Below are positions 7,461-18,060 of a stretch of DNA of 64,000 nt, one piece after another. The notes under the pieces are model-generated. The model had not been told where the DNA came from. It was given only the letters and a program-made list of their open reading frames with translations, and searched no databases. The first letter of the stretch is position 1, and each line of letters begins with the position of its first letter. The position numbers were made by a program, and so were the translations under genes. This DNA comes from Immundisolibacter sp049322795 (lineage in GTDB: Bacteria; Pseudomonadota; Gammaproteobacteria; Immundisolibacterales; Immundisolibacteraceae): NCBI GenBank assembly GCA_049322795.1, contig JBMOQH010000016.1:186001-250000 (forward strand). The letters are read 5' to 3'.

Positions 7461-8068
7461 CGGACGCTGCGCCGCACGCGGCGAGCGCGCTGCCGCTGGC
7501 GGCGCTTGAAATCGCGCTCAATCGCCTGCTGGCGCTCGACCCGCAGGCGCTGGAGCGCCTGGGCGCGCTGACCGGCAAGGTGGTGGTCATCGAGTTGCCA
7601 GCGCTAGGCATGCAGGCGGCGCTCGCGCCGCACGGCGGCGGCGTGCAGTGGCTGTCGCCGGCCCCGGAGCAGGTGGACGTGCGCATCCGCGGCAGCCTGG
7701 CCGACCTCCTGCGCGCGCACGGCGGCGGCGATCTTGGCGACCTGCAGGTCGACGGCGACAAGCACCTTGCGAGCGCGTTTGCGACCGCGCTGCGCGGGGC
7801 GCGCATCGACTGGCCAGAGCTGACAACCCCGTGGCTGGGCGATCTTGCCGCGCAGCGCGGCGCCCAGGCGCTGACATCACTCACCGGCACCCTGCGCGAC
7901 GGGGCCGACTCCCTGCTGCGCAGCGGTGCCGAGTTTCTGAGCTACGAGCGCGAGGCGCTGGTCAGCGCCAACGAGTGGGACAGCTTTCGCGCCGAGCTGC
8001 GCGAACTGCACGACGCCGTCGGGGCGCTCGAGCGGCGCCTCGCGCTGCTCGCCCTGCGCCTGCAATGA
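7457..8068 (+). CDS. ubiJ: Ubiquinone biosynthesis accessory factor UbiJ (SCP2 domain)
   Basis: The 203-residue protein has an N-terminal SCP2/sterol-carrier-like lipid-binding domain (about 10-115, LAALEIALNRLLALDPQ..., VRIRGSLADLL, DGDKHLASAFATAL). The C-terminus is helical and coiled (about 165-203), with L..ELHDAVGALERRL. UbiJ is a non-catalytic subunit that organises the soluble Ubi complex around hydrophobic intermediates. The GTG start overlaps the ubiE stop (GTGA), and its own stop overlaps the ubiB ATG, so all three are translationally coupled. The assignment rests on domain plus the diagnostic gene order. Confidence 0.9.
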   Translation: MTDAAPHAASALPLAALEIALNRLLALDPQALERLGALTGKVVVIELPALGMQAALAPHGGGVQWLSPAPEQVDVRIRGSLADLLRAHGGGDLGDLQVDGDKHLASAFATALRGARIDWPELTTPWLGDLAAQRGAQALTSLTGTLRDGADSLLRSGAEFLSYEREALVSANEWDSFRAELRELHDAVGALERRLALLALRLQ

Positions 8069-9675
8069 CCAGCCTGCCCGGGCTGCTGCGCCTGTGGTGG
8101 GTGCTGTTCGTGCTGACGCTCGCCGGCGGCGACGAGATCGTGCTCGGACACCCGCGCCTGCCGGGCGGCCGGCTGCTGCTGCGGCTGCTGCCGTGGCGCT
8201 GGCGGCGGCGCCCGCCGCGCGGCGTGCGCCTGCGGGTAGCGCTCGAAAGGCTCGGGCCGATCTTCGTCAAGTTCGGGCAGATCCTGTCCACCCGGCGCGA
8301 CCTGCTGCCGCCCGACATCGCCGACGAGCTGGTGCGCCTGCAGGATCGCGTGCCGCCGTTTCCGGCCGCGCAGGCGCGGCGCATCATCGAGGACGCCTAC
8401 GGCCAGCCGCTGAGCACGGTGCTCGGCGAGTTCGACGATGCGCCGCTGGCGTCCGCGTCGATCGCGCAGGTGCACGCCGGGCGCCTGCCAGACGGGCGCG
8501 AGGTGGTCATCAAGGTGGTGCGCCCGGGCATCGCGCCGCGCATCCGCCGCGACATCCGGCTCCTCTACATGCTGGCCCGCTTCGCCGAGCGCACGCTGCG
8601 CGAGGCGCGCCGCCTGCGGCCGGTGGAGGTGGTGCGCGAGTTCGAGCTGACGCTGCTGGACGAGCTCGACCTCATGCGCGAGGCCGGCAACGCCAGCCAG
8701 CTGCGCCGCAACTGGCTGGACTCGCCCGACCTGTACGTGCCGGAAGTGCACTGGGACTACGTACGCACAAGCGCCATGATGATGGAGCGCATCCGCGGCA
8801 TCGGCATCGACAACATCGACGCCATGCAGGCCGCCGGTGTGGACTTCCAGCGCCTGGCCGAGCGTGGCGTGGAAATCTTCTTTCGCCAGGTGTTCGAGCA
8901 CAATTTCTTTCACGCCGACATGCACGCCGGCAACATCTTCGTCGGCCCCGGCGAGCAGTACATCGCGGTCGACTTCGGCATCGTCGGCAGCCTGAACCCG
9001 GCCGACCAGCGGTATCTCGCCGAGAATTTCGTGGCCTTCTTCAACCGCGACTACGCCACCGTGGCCAAGGCGCACGTGCGCGCCGGCTGGGTGCCGGCGG
9101 ACATGCGCCTGGACCAGTTCGAGGCCGCCATCCGCGCCGTGTGCGAGCCGATCTTCGACAAGCCGCTGAAGGACATTTCGTTCGGCGTGCTGCTGCTGCG
9201 CCTGTTCCAGGTGGCGCGGCGCTTCGACATGCAGGTTCAGCCGCAGCTGGTGCTGCTGCAAAAGACCCTGCTCAACATCGAGGGCCTCGGCCGGCGCCTG
9301 TATCCGGACCTCGACCTGTGGCGCACGGCCAAGCCCTACCTCGAACGCTGGATGCGCGAGCGCATGGGCTGGCGGGCGCTGCGCAACACGCTGCGCGAGG
9401 AGGCGCCGCTGTGGGCCGACACGCTGCCGCGGCTGCCGAATCTGGTCTATGGCGCGCTGGAGCGCGTCCAGCGCCCCGAACCGCCGCGCCCGCAATCCCG
9501 CCGACGCTGGCCGGGTCGGCTGGAGCTGGTGCTCGGCGGGGCCGCGCTGACGGCGCTCGCCGGCTGGGTGTGGCAGCTGGCCGGACGCGACATGCCGGTG
9601 TGGCTCGGCCTGCCGGCGCTCGCCTGGCCGCTCGCTGCATTGGCGCTGGTCCTGCTGTGGCCGAGGCGCGGCTGA
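8065..9675 (+). CDS. ubiB: Atypical kinase/ATPase UbiB
   Basis: This 536-residue ABC1/ADCK/UbiB-family protein has the invariant KFGQILSTRRDLLP near residue 69. It also has the Ala-rich loop APLASASIAQVHAG in place of a Gly-rich loop, the lysine in VIKVVRPG, the catalytic loop HADMHAGNIF and the metal-binding DFGIVG. Two hydrophobic C-terminal helices (about 490-532, separated by AGRDMPVWLG) anchor it in the inner membrane. UbiB uses ATPase activity to support ubiquinone biosynthesis, probably by extracting lipid intermediates. The ATG overlaps the ubiJ stop; a much longer in-frame extension upstream would run through ubiJ and was rejected. Confidence 0.96.
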   Translation: MTSLPGLLRLWWVLFVLTLAGGDEIVLGHPRLPGGRLLLRLLPWRWRRRPPRGVRLRVALERLGPIFVKFGQILSTRRDLLPPDIADELVRLQDRVPPFPAAQARRIIEDAYGQPLSTVLGEFDDAPLASASIAQVHAGRLPDGREVVIKVVRPGIAPRIRRDIRLLYMLARFAERTLREARRLRPVEVVREFELTLLDELDLMREAGNASQLRRNWLDSPDLYVPEVHWDYVRTSAMMMERIRGIGIDNIDAMQAAGVDFQRLAERGVEIFFRQVFEHNFFHADMHAGNIFVGPGEQYIAVDFGIVGSLNPADQRYLAENFVAFFNRDYATVAKAHVRAGWVPADMRLDQFEAAIRAVCEPIFDKPLKDISFGVLLLRLFQVARRFDMQVQPQLVLLQKTLLNIEGLGRRLYPDLDLWRTAKPYLERWMRERMGWRALRNTLREEAPLWADTLPRLPNLVYGALERVQRPEPPRPQSRRRWPGRLELVLGGAALTALAGWVWQLAGRDMPVWLGLPALAWPLAALALVLLWPRRG

Positions 9676-9684
9676 GCTGCGCCC

Positions 9685-10176
9685 TCAAATGATCGGCGGC
9701 AGCAGCGGCACCAGTCCGTCGCCGTTGAGCAACGCGACCTTCTTGTAGGCGATCTGCCAGGCATCGCCCACGCGCCTGAGGCGGTACTCGCACTGCGCCG
9801 GCAGCACGTCGAGCGGCTGGTCGCGGCGCTGGTCGTTGTCGCGGTACAGATAGATCACCTGGTTGCAGGCCAGCTCAGCGCTGGTGGCGTCACCGCGCTC
9901 GAGCAGCACGTTGCTGACCGTGTGCACGGTGCGGATGGGCGGGTCGCCCACCCAGTAGAACGGGCTCTCGGCCCGGTCGAGGCGGTCGTCCACCATGGAC
10001 GGCGTGGCGTAGACGATGGAGCAGTGCTGCTGCGGGTCGCTGTCCGGGTCGCCGTTCGGCACCCAGTAGATCGCGTCCTCGCTGAGCAGTTGCCGCCAGT
10101 CGCGGAACCGGCCGCGGTCCAGCAGGCGCACTTCGCGGAACAAAAAGGCTTCGGCCTCGGACAGGTTCAGGCTCAT
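9685..10176 (-). CDS. Aromatic-ring-hydroxylating dioxygenase, beta subunit
   Basis: This 163-residue protein has the NTF2/SnoaL-like cone fold of ring-hydroxylating dioxygenase small subunits. Recognisable parts are LSEAEAFLFREVRLLDRGRFRDWRQLLSEDAIYWVP, the SIVYATPSMVDDRL segment, HTVSNVLLE, and a C-terminal strand AWQIAYKKVALLNGD. The beta subunit is structural, supporting an alpha3beta3 hexamer. The ATG was chosen because GGAGG lies 9 nt upstream. It starts 5 bp after the alpha subunit stop and was clearly transcribed with it. The substrate cannot be read from this subunit. Confidence 0.92.
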   Translation of the reverse strand: MSLNLSEAEAFLFREVRLLDRGRFRDWRQLLSEDAIYWVPNGDPDSDPQQHCSIVYATPSMVDDRLDRAESPFYWVGDPPIRTVHTVSNVLLERGDATSAELACNQVIYLYRDNDQRRDQPLDVLPAQCEYRLRRVGDAWQIAYKKVALLNGDGLVPLLPPII

Positions 10177-10181
10177 CGTCG

Positions 10182-11459
10182 TCACCCTCCGGCCGCCAGG
10201 CGAATGCGGCTCGGTGCCGGCGGCGTGCCTTCCATCAGGCGCCGGTATTCGTAATAGGGCGCGCGCTGCTGGGTCTCCTGCGTGTGGTGGCCAAAGCGCA
10301 GGCCGTCGGGCGTGGTTTCCTCGGATTTCAGACCGCGGTTGAACAGCACCCACGGCGCCGTGTGCGCCTCCATGCCCTGCTGGATGCGGTCGAAGGTGGC
10401 CAGATCATCCGGCCCGCCGGCACCGCCCGGGCCGTAGAAGAACTCGTGCTCGCGCACGCGGCGCAGGTTCATCTCGGCCGGCAGGCCGACCATCGCGGTG
10501 TGGTACTGGCGCACTTCGGTGAGGTCCGCCGCGAGCGGGCGGATGACGCGCACGTGGTATTCCAGGATCGCCATGTTCGGGAACAGCACGATGTTGAAAC
10601 GGTGGCGCAGGGCATCCATGGCGCGCTCACGGCCGTGGGCGGCGATCAGCTGCTCGATCAGATCGGCCGGCCAGCGCTCGTGCACCTGCGCGTCGGTGAG
10701 GGTGTAGTTCTCGATGATGTTGTGGCCGAAGCCCAGGTCGTAGGCCTTCATGGGCAGGTTCTGGTACTGCTTCATGATGGGCAGGAAGCGGCTCATGATG
10801 TCGATGGCGGTACGGTGGTTGTGCCACACGTGGTAGCCCTCGACGCTGCCCTCGAGCTGCGCCTTCCAGTTGCCGCGGTAGCGGTGCTTGTAGATGCCGG
10901 TGCGCCCGACCGTGATCTCGCCGGTCGGCGACAGGTCGCAGTAGTAATCGATGTACTGCCGGGCGCGGCCGATGTGCGTGTCGAAGTCGTGCACGTCCGG
11001 GTTCAGGCTGGCGAACACGAAGCCGCGGTAGCTGCCGACGCGCGGCGCCGCCGGCAGGCCGAGGCCGGCGAAGTCGAGCTCGCCCTCGTTGTAGCCGCGC
11101 GGCAGGCCGACCGCCTCCAGGCTGCCGTCCAGGCGAAAGGTCCACGCGTGATACGGGCAGGTGAAGCTCTCGGCGTGGCCGAACTCGCGCGCGCACACGG
11201 TGGAGCCGCGGTGCGTGCAGCGGTTGGCGACGACGTGGATCTTGCCGGCCAGATCGCGCGACAGGATGACCGGCACACGGCCGATGAAGCTGGTCTTGTA
11301 GTCGCCGGGGTTCGGCACCTCGCTCTCGTGGCCGACGTACACCCAGGTGGCGTGGAAGATCTTGTCGATTTCCTCGTCGAAGATGGCCGGGTCGCGGTAC
11401 AGCTCGGCGTGGTTCGCTTCCGGCCGCGAATACTCGCGCCGGTAGTGGCTCTCGGACAT
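10182..11459 (-). CDS. Aromatic-ring-hydroxylating dioxygenase, alpha subunit (Rieske)
   Basis: The 425-residue protein has a Rieske [2Fe-2S] motif with C81-x-H83 and C101-x2-H104 (17 residues between the halves). The mononuclear iron site has the pattern NWK...YHVWHNH (ligands H210 and H215) and a later PDDLATFD that can supply the Asp ligand. The position three residues before H210, normally the Asp bridging Rieske and iron centres, is Glu (E207). Such enzymes insert O2 into aromatic rings. A GAGGAG site precedes the ATG. The beta subunit follows, but no ferredoxin, reductase or dihydrodiol dehydrogenase is nearby, so redox partners must be encoded elsewhere. The substrate is unknown. Confidence 0.95.
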   Translation of the reverse strand: MSESHYRREYSRPEANHAELYRDPAIFDEEIDKIFHATWVYVGHESEVPNPGDYKTSFIGRVPVILSRDLAGKIHVVANRCTHRGSTVCAREFGHAESFTCPYHAWTFRLDGSLEAVGLPRGYNEGELDFAGLGLPAAPRVGSYRGFVFASLNPDVHDFDTHIGRARQYIDYYCDLSPTGEITVGRTGIYKHRYRGNWKAQLEGSVEGYHVWHNHRTAIDIMSRFLPIMKQYQNLPMKAYDLGFGHNIIENYTLTDAQVHERWPADLIEQLIAAHGRERAMDALRHRFNIVLFPNMAILEYHVRVIRPLAADLTEVRQYHTAMVGLPAEMNLRRVREHEFFYGPGGAGGPDDLATFDRIQQGMEAHTAPWVLFNRGLKSEETTPDGLRFGHHTQETQQRAPYYEYRRLMEGTPPAPSRIRLAAGG

Positions 11460-11603
11460 GGCGTTTCTCCTCGGGTCTGCGCCTGGCGGCGCTCGCATCG
11501 GCCGGACGCCGATTATGACCAGTTTGCCGTCCGCACCGAACGACCGTGCAGCTGGACTATTGACCGGGCGCAGGCCCACCGCGTTTCGCGGCGCGCCGCA
11601 GGC

Positions 11604-12554
11604 TCAGGCGTGGTTGCGCAGCAGTTGTTCGCGCGGGTCGGGGTTGAGGTAGGTCTGGGCGACGGCCCAAGGGTGCGGGGTCCGACGCAGGTGGTGCCGC
11701 AGCAAGGTAATCGGCACCAGGCGCGGCGCGCGGCGCTGGTGGTAGTCGTCGATGGCGGCCTGCAGCTCCGCCTTGTCGCCGGCATCGAGCGCGTCCTTCG
11801 CGTAACCCGCCAGGTGTTGCAGCACGTTGACGTGGTTGCCGACGCTGGCCGGCCGCGCCAGCGCGGCCATGAACTCGCGGCCGTAGTCGTCGATCAGGTC
11901 GCGCCCGGGACGCCGGCCGGCGCCGGCCACCAAACGCCCCAGGCGCCGGTACGCCGCCTGGTTGTGCGCCAGCAGCTGGTATTTGTGCCGGCTGTGGAAG
12001 TCGACCAGCGCCGCGCCGCCGACCTCGCCCGCCGTCAGCGCCTGCCAGCGGGCGTAGGCGAACACGCGCTCGATGAAGTTCTCGCGCAGCTCGGCGTCGT
12101 TCAGGCGGCCTTCCTCCTCCACCGGCAGCAGCGGCGCGCGGGCCATCAGGCCGGCCGCGAAGGCGCCGCTCGCCCGCCCGTGCGGCATGCCGGTTTCGGT
12201 GTACGCCTTGACGCGCTCCATGCCGCAGCTGGGGGAGTTTTTCTTCAGCACGTAACCGCACAGGTCCGGCAGCTCGCGGTGGACGCGCGCCGCCTCGCCG
12301 TCGAGCGCGCCCGTGACGTCGAGCGCCGGATCGCGCACGCCCCGCACGCGCACGCCTTCGGCCGTCTGCACCAGGCGGATCGGCGCCCGCGGCACGCCAA
12401 GGCCGATCGCCACTTCCGGGCACACCGCCACCAGCTCGAAGTGCTCGGCCAGCACGTCGGCCACAAAGCCGTCACGCTTGTGGCCGCCGTCGTAGCGCAC
12501 CGCCTGGCCGAGCAGGCAGGCGCTCACGCCAAGGCGCAGGCGCGGCTCAGACAC
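11604..12554 (-). CDS. DUF523 and DUF1722 domain protein (YbgA-like)
   Basis: The protein has 316 residues. The N-terminal DUF523 domain (about 1-160) carries GVSACLLGQAVRYDGGHKRD, AVCPEVAIGLGVPR and KKNSPSCG, with conserved cysteines at C12, C45 and in SCG. The C-terminal DUF1722/YbgA domain (about 185-305) has FHSRHKYQLLAHNQAAYRRLGRLVA and the tail LVPITLLRHHL. DUF1722 proteins often neighbour or fuse with photolyases, but none is present here. The biochemical role is not established. The start overlaps the end of the sirtuin gene by 8 bp, suggesting coexpression. Confidence 0.88.
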   Translation of the reverse strand: MSEPRLRLGVSACLLGQAVRYDGGHKRDGFVADVLAEHFELVAVCPEVAIGLGVPRAPIRLVQTAEGVRVRGVRDPALDVTGALDGEAARVHRELPDLCGYVLKKNSPSCGMERVKAYTETGMPHGRASGAFAAGLMARAPLLPVEEEGRLNDAELRENFIERVFAYARWQALTAGEVGGAALVDFHSRHKYQLLAHNQAAYRRLGRLVAGAGRRPGRDLIDDYGREFMAALARPASVGNHVNVLQHLAGYAKDALDAGDKAELQAAIDDYHQRRAPRLVPITLLRHHLRRTPHPWAVAQTYLNPDPREQLLRNHA

Positions 12555-13302
12555 CGGCGGTCAGCGCCGTCAGCAGCGGGCCGCTCTCGCCGTGCAGCAC
12601 AAGGTCGGCGTCGGCGTCGAGCGGCGTCGGCTCGCGGTTGATGATCAGCAGCGCGGCGCCGCAACGCTGCGCCTGTTCCGGAAAGCCCGCCGCCGGAAAC
12701 ACCTGCAGCGACGAGCCGACCACGAGGCACAGGTCACATGCCGCCACCGCGGCCTGCGCCGCCCGCATGGCTGGCGCCGGCATGGCCTGCCCGAACGAGA
12801 CGGTGGCGGACTTGATGAACCCGCCGCAGTGGCACACCGGCGCCGCGCCATCGGCCACAAAGCGGGCGCGGATGTCGGCGAGCTCGTAACGCTCGCGGCA
12901 GCTCAGGCACACGGCATGGGTGCCGTTGCCGTGCAGCTCGATGACGCGCTCGGCCGGCACGCCGCTCGCCTGATGCAGGCCATCGATGTTCTGCGTGATC
13001 ACGTGGCTCACTCGCCCGGCGGCCACCAGACGCGCCACCGCGCGGTGCCCGGCGTTTGGCTGCACCGGCCCGACCGCGTCATCCAACTCAAACTTGCGGC
13101 GCCAGGCCTCGCGCCTTGCGGCGTCGGAGGCCAGAAACTCCTGGAAATCGATCGGCCGCAGCCGGCTCCACAGCCCGCCGGGGCTGCGGAAGTCCGGTAT
13201 GCCGGACTCGGTGCTGATGCCGGCGCCGGTGAACACCACCGCCTGGCGGCTCTCTGCCAGCACGCGACGGGCGCGGTCGATAATGGCCTCACTGCCGGTC
13301 AT
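12547..13302 (-). CDS. NAD-dependent protein deacylase (sirtuin)
   Basis: This 251-residue Sir2-family enzyme has the NAD-binding motifs GAGISTESGIPDFRS near residue 25 and TQNIDGLHQ, with the catalytic His in ELHGNG. The zinc-binding pairs are CLSC and CHCGG, and GSSLQVFPAAGF follows. It removes acyl groups from lysines using NAD+. The start at MTGSEAII gives a normal length; an upstream extension would cross the divergent FMN-enzyme gene 28 bp away. It overlaps the start of the DUF523/DUF1722 gene. Confidence 0.94.
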   Translation of the reverse strand: MTGSEAIIDRARRVLAESRQAVVFTGAGISTESGIPDFRSPGGLWSRLRPIDFQEFLASDAARREAWRRKFELDDAVGPVQPNAGHRAVARLVAAGRVSHVITQNIDGLHQASGVPAERVIELHGNGTHAVCLSCRERYELADIRARFVADGAAPVCHCGGFIKSATVSFGQAMPAPAMRAAQAAVAACDLCLVVGSSLQVFPAAGFPEQAQRCGAALLIINREPTPLDADADLVLHGESGPLLTALTAGV

Positions 13303-13330
13303 GTGGAGCTGGCCCTCGGGAGGTTTGACG

Positions 13331-14881
13331 ATGCCGATCCTGCCAGATGGATTCACGCGCTGGCCGCTGGCGGCGCTGGAAATCCTGGCCTCGCTGTTCA
13401 TTTTCTTCCTCGGCGTGCTGGTGCTGGCGGCGCTGGTCATGTACGTCACCGACCGCCGGCAGACGCAGCACGCGGTGCGGCGCAATTTTCCGGTAATCGG
13501 CCGTTTTCGCTACACGTTCGAGCGTCTGGGCGAGTTCTTCCGCCAGTATTTCTACGCCATGGACCGCGAGGAGCTGCCCTTCAACCGCGCGCAGCGCAGC
13601 TGGGTCTACCGCGCCGCCAAGAACATCGACAACACGGTCGCTTTCGGGTCGACCGCCGACGTGCACCGCCCAGGCTCGATCATCTTCGTGAGCAGCCTGT
13701 TCCCGCCGCTGGAGCAGGAAACGACCGCCCCGGAACCGGTCACGCTCGGGCCGTATTGCCGGCAGCCCTACACCGCGCGCGCCATTTTCAACATCTCGGC
13801 GATGAGTTACGGCGCGCTGTCGCAGCCGGCGGTGCGCGCCCTGTCGCTCGGCGCCGCCAAGGCCGGCTGCTGGCTGAACACCGGCGAGGGCGGCCTCGCG
13901 CCGGCGCATCTCGAGGGCGGCTGCGACGTGGTGTTCCAGATCGGCACCGCCAAGTACGGCGTGCGCGATGCCGACGGCCGCCTGTCGGAAGCGCGCCTGC
14001 GGGAACTGGCCGCGCTCGAACAGATTCGCATGTTCGAGATCAAGCTCAGCCAGGGCGCCAAGCCGGGCAAGGGCGGCATCCTGCCGGGCATGAAGGTGAC
14101 CGCGGAGATCGCCGCCATCCGCGGCATTCCGGTGGGGCACGATTCGCTGTCGCCGAACCGGCACCTCGACATCGGCAATCTTGATGAACTGCTGGACCGG
14201 ATCGCCTACGTTCGGGACATCACCGGCAAGCCGGTCGGCTTCAAGACGGTGATCGGCAGCCTCGACTGGCTCGACGCGCTGTGCGAAACAGTCCTGCGCC
14301 GCGGCCGCCAGTCGGCGCCCGACTTCATCACCATCGACAGCGCCGAAGGCGGCAGCGGCGCCGCACCCATGCCGCTGATGGACGGCGTCGGCATGCTGCT
14401 CGGCGACAGCCTGCCGGGCGTGGTGGATCGGCTCACCGCCTGGGGCCTGCGCGAGCGCGTCAAGGTGATCGCGTCGGGCAAGCTCATCAACCCGCGCGGC
14501 GCCGCCTGGGCGCTGGCCATGGGGGCGGATTTCGTCAACTCCGCGCGTGGCTTCATGTTCGCACTCGGCTGCATCCAGGCCATGCAGTGCAACAAGAACA
14601 CCTGCCCGACAGGCGTCACCACGCACGACCCGCACCTGCAGCGCGGCCTGGTGCCGGAAGACAAGGCCGAGCGGGTGGCGCACTTTGCCCGCAACATGGA
14701 AAAGGAGATCGCCATGATCGCCCACTCCTGCGGCGTGCCCCAGCCGCGGGCGCTGGGCCGCCAGCACGCGCGCATGATGGGCGAGCAGGGCCGCTCGGTC
14801 GGCCTCGACGCGCTGTATCCCGTGCCGCCGCTGCGCCCCGAAGCCAGATCGGACTCCCGGCCGGCCTCGGCGGCGGACTGA
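13331..14881 (+). CDS. FMN-binding glutamate-synthase-family protein with N-terminal membrane anchor
   Basis: This 516-residue stand-alone version of the glutamate synthase FMN/central domain has one N-terminal hydrophobic segment (about 12-36). The TIM-barrel has ISAMSYGALSQPAVRALSLGAA, the TGEGGLAPAHL motif, SPNRHLDIGNLDEL and IDSAEGGSGAAP. A 3Fe-4S-type cysteine set appears as CIQAMQCNKNTCPTG. No glutaminase domain is present. Such proteins are widespread but their substrate is uncertain; ferredoxin-dependent synthase activity would need ammonia or a partner amidotransferase. It is divergent from the sirtuin gene and convergent with macB, whose stop is 7 bp away. Confidence 0.87.
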   Translation: MPILPDGFTRWPLAALEILASLFIFFLGVLVLAALVMYVTDRRQTQHAVRRNFPVIGRFRYTFERLGEFFRQYFYAMDREELPFNRAQRSWVYRAAKNIDNTVAFGSTADVHRPGSIIFVSSLFPPLEQETTAPEPVTLGPYCRQPYTARAIFNISAMSYGALSQPAVRALSLGAAKAGCWLNTGEGGLAPAHLEGGCDVVFQIGTAKYGVRDADGRLSEARLRELAALEQIRMFEIKLSQGAKPGKGGILPGMKVTAEIAAIRGIPVGHDSLSPNRHLDIGNLDELLDRIAYVRDITGKPVGFKTVIGSLDWLDALCETVLRRGRQSAPDFITIDSAEGGSGAAPMPLMDGVGMLLGDSLPGVVDRLTAWGLRERVKVIASGKLINPRGAAWALAMGADFVNSARGFMFALGCIQAMQCNKNTCPTGVTTHDPHLQRGLVPEDKAERVAHFARNMEKEIAMIAHSCGVPQPRALGRQHARMMGEQGRSVGLDALYPVPPLRPEARSDSRPASAAD

Positions 14882-14888
14882 CGCGTGC

Positions 14889-16828
<1,940 letters not shown>

Positions 16829-16829
<1 letters not shown>

Positions 16830-17983
16830 CAGAAGAAACCACGCCGCGCGGCGGTCCTGGGCTCGGGCGCGCGCGGGATGGCGACCTGCTCGCCCTCGGC
16901 AAGGCCGTCGCGGACTTCCACCAGCTGGCGCGAGCGGATGCCCACCTGCACCACGCGCTCGGTCAGGCGGTCACCGTCCCGCACGCGCAGCGCATACGCC
17001 TGCGTGCCGGGCTGGTCCTGGTCCGGCCGGCGCCCGCCGAGCGCCGCGGCCGGTACCGCGAGGACGTTCCTGGCCTCGCCCAGGATGAAGAACACCTGCG
17101 TGCTCATGCCGTTCATGAGCTGGCGGTCGCGGTTGTCGACGTCGACCAGCACGTTGTAGAGCACGACCTCGTTGATGACTTCCGGCGACGGCAGAATCTG
17201 CCGCACGGCGCCCTGCCAGCGCCGCTCGAGCGCACCCAGCGTGGTGAACTCGACGCGGGTGCCGACACCGATGCGCATGACGTCGGCCTCCGCCACCTGC
17301 GCGCGGACGGTCATGGTGTCGAGATCCGCAATCTGCACCAGCACCGGCGCCAGCTGGTTGGCGTTCAGGGTCTGGCCCTCGCGCGAGGTCTGGGTGACCA
17401 CCGTGCCGTTCATCGGCGCGTAGATCTTGGTGTAGCCGAGGTTGGTGAGGTCGCCGCTGAGCGTCGATCGTGCTTCGTCGATCTGCGCCACGAAGGACTT
17501 GACCGCCGCCTCGGCCACGCGCCAGTCGGCCTCACTCTGTTCGAGCTGCTCCTGACTGACGGCCCGTTCGGCAATCAGGCCCCGGTTGCGCTCGACGATC
17601 TGCCGGCTGTTCCGCAACTGCGCCTGCGCCTGCGCAAGCTGGGCGGTGAGCGAGGCGATGCGCGCCTCGTCGCTCGCCACGCGGGCGGCAAAAATGCGCG
17701 GGTCGATCTCGGCGATCAGCTGCCCTTTCTGCACCACGTCGCCGATCTCCACCCGCAGGCGGCTGAGCTGCCCCGACACCTGCGCGCCCACGTCGACGTA
17801 GGACTTCGGCTCGAGCTTGCCCTGGGCGGTGACGGTGTCGGTCACGTCCTGGCGGGTAACCGCCGCAAAGTCGATGCCCGCCGGCAACGCCGCGGGCGTG
17901 TCCCGCTGCCACACAGCCACCCCGGCGACTGCCACCAGGGCCAGCAGCGCCAGCAGCGCGGGCGCCTTCCATCGTCTTGTCAT
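16829..17983 (-). CDS. macA: MacA-type periplasmic adaptor (HlyD/RND MFP family)
   Basis: This 384-residue adaptor starts MTRRWKAPALLALLALVAVAGVAVW, an N-terminal membrane anchor. A biotinyl-lipoyl half (VGAQVSGQLSRLRVEIGDVVQKGQLIAEID) comes next, then a long coiled-coil hairpin (about 90-160, IASLTAQLAQAQAQLRNSRQIVERN) and a second lipoyl half (IYAPMNGTVV). Beta-barrel and membrane-proximal domains follow. It links MacB to an outer-membrane channel. A longer upstream start would cross the start of the divergent PP-loop gene, so this ATG was used. It is the first gene of a macA-macB operon. Confidence 0.93.
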
Positions 17984-18060
17984 GAGGACACGTGTCTCCG
18001 TTCGTGTGGCGGCGGGGCGACCGGTACCATACGCGCCCCCCGCACCGCTTTCCCGTTGCC

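Noticed and set aside
7648..8064. Upstream extension of ubiB
   Set aside because: It is an alternative frame of ubiJ; the ATG at 8065 overlaps the ubiJ stop as usual for coupled genes.
12986..13330. N-terminal extension of the FMN glutamate-synthase-like protein
   Set aside because: It would overlap the sirtuin gene antisense and lacks similarity; the ATG at 13331 begins just before the membrane helix.
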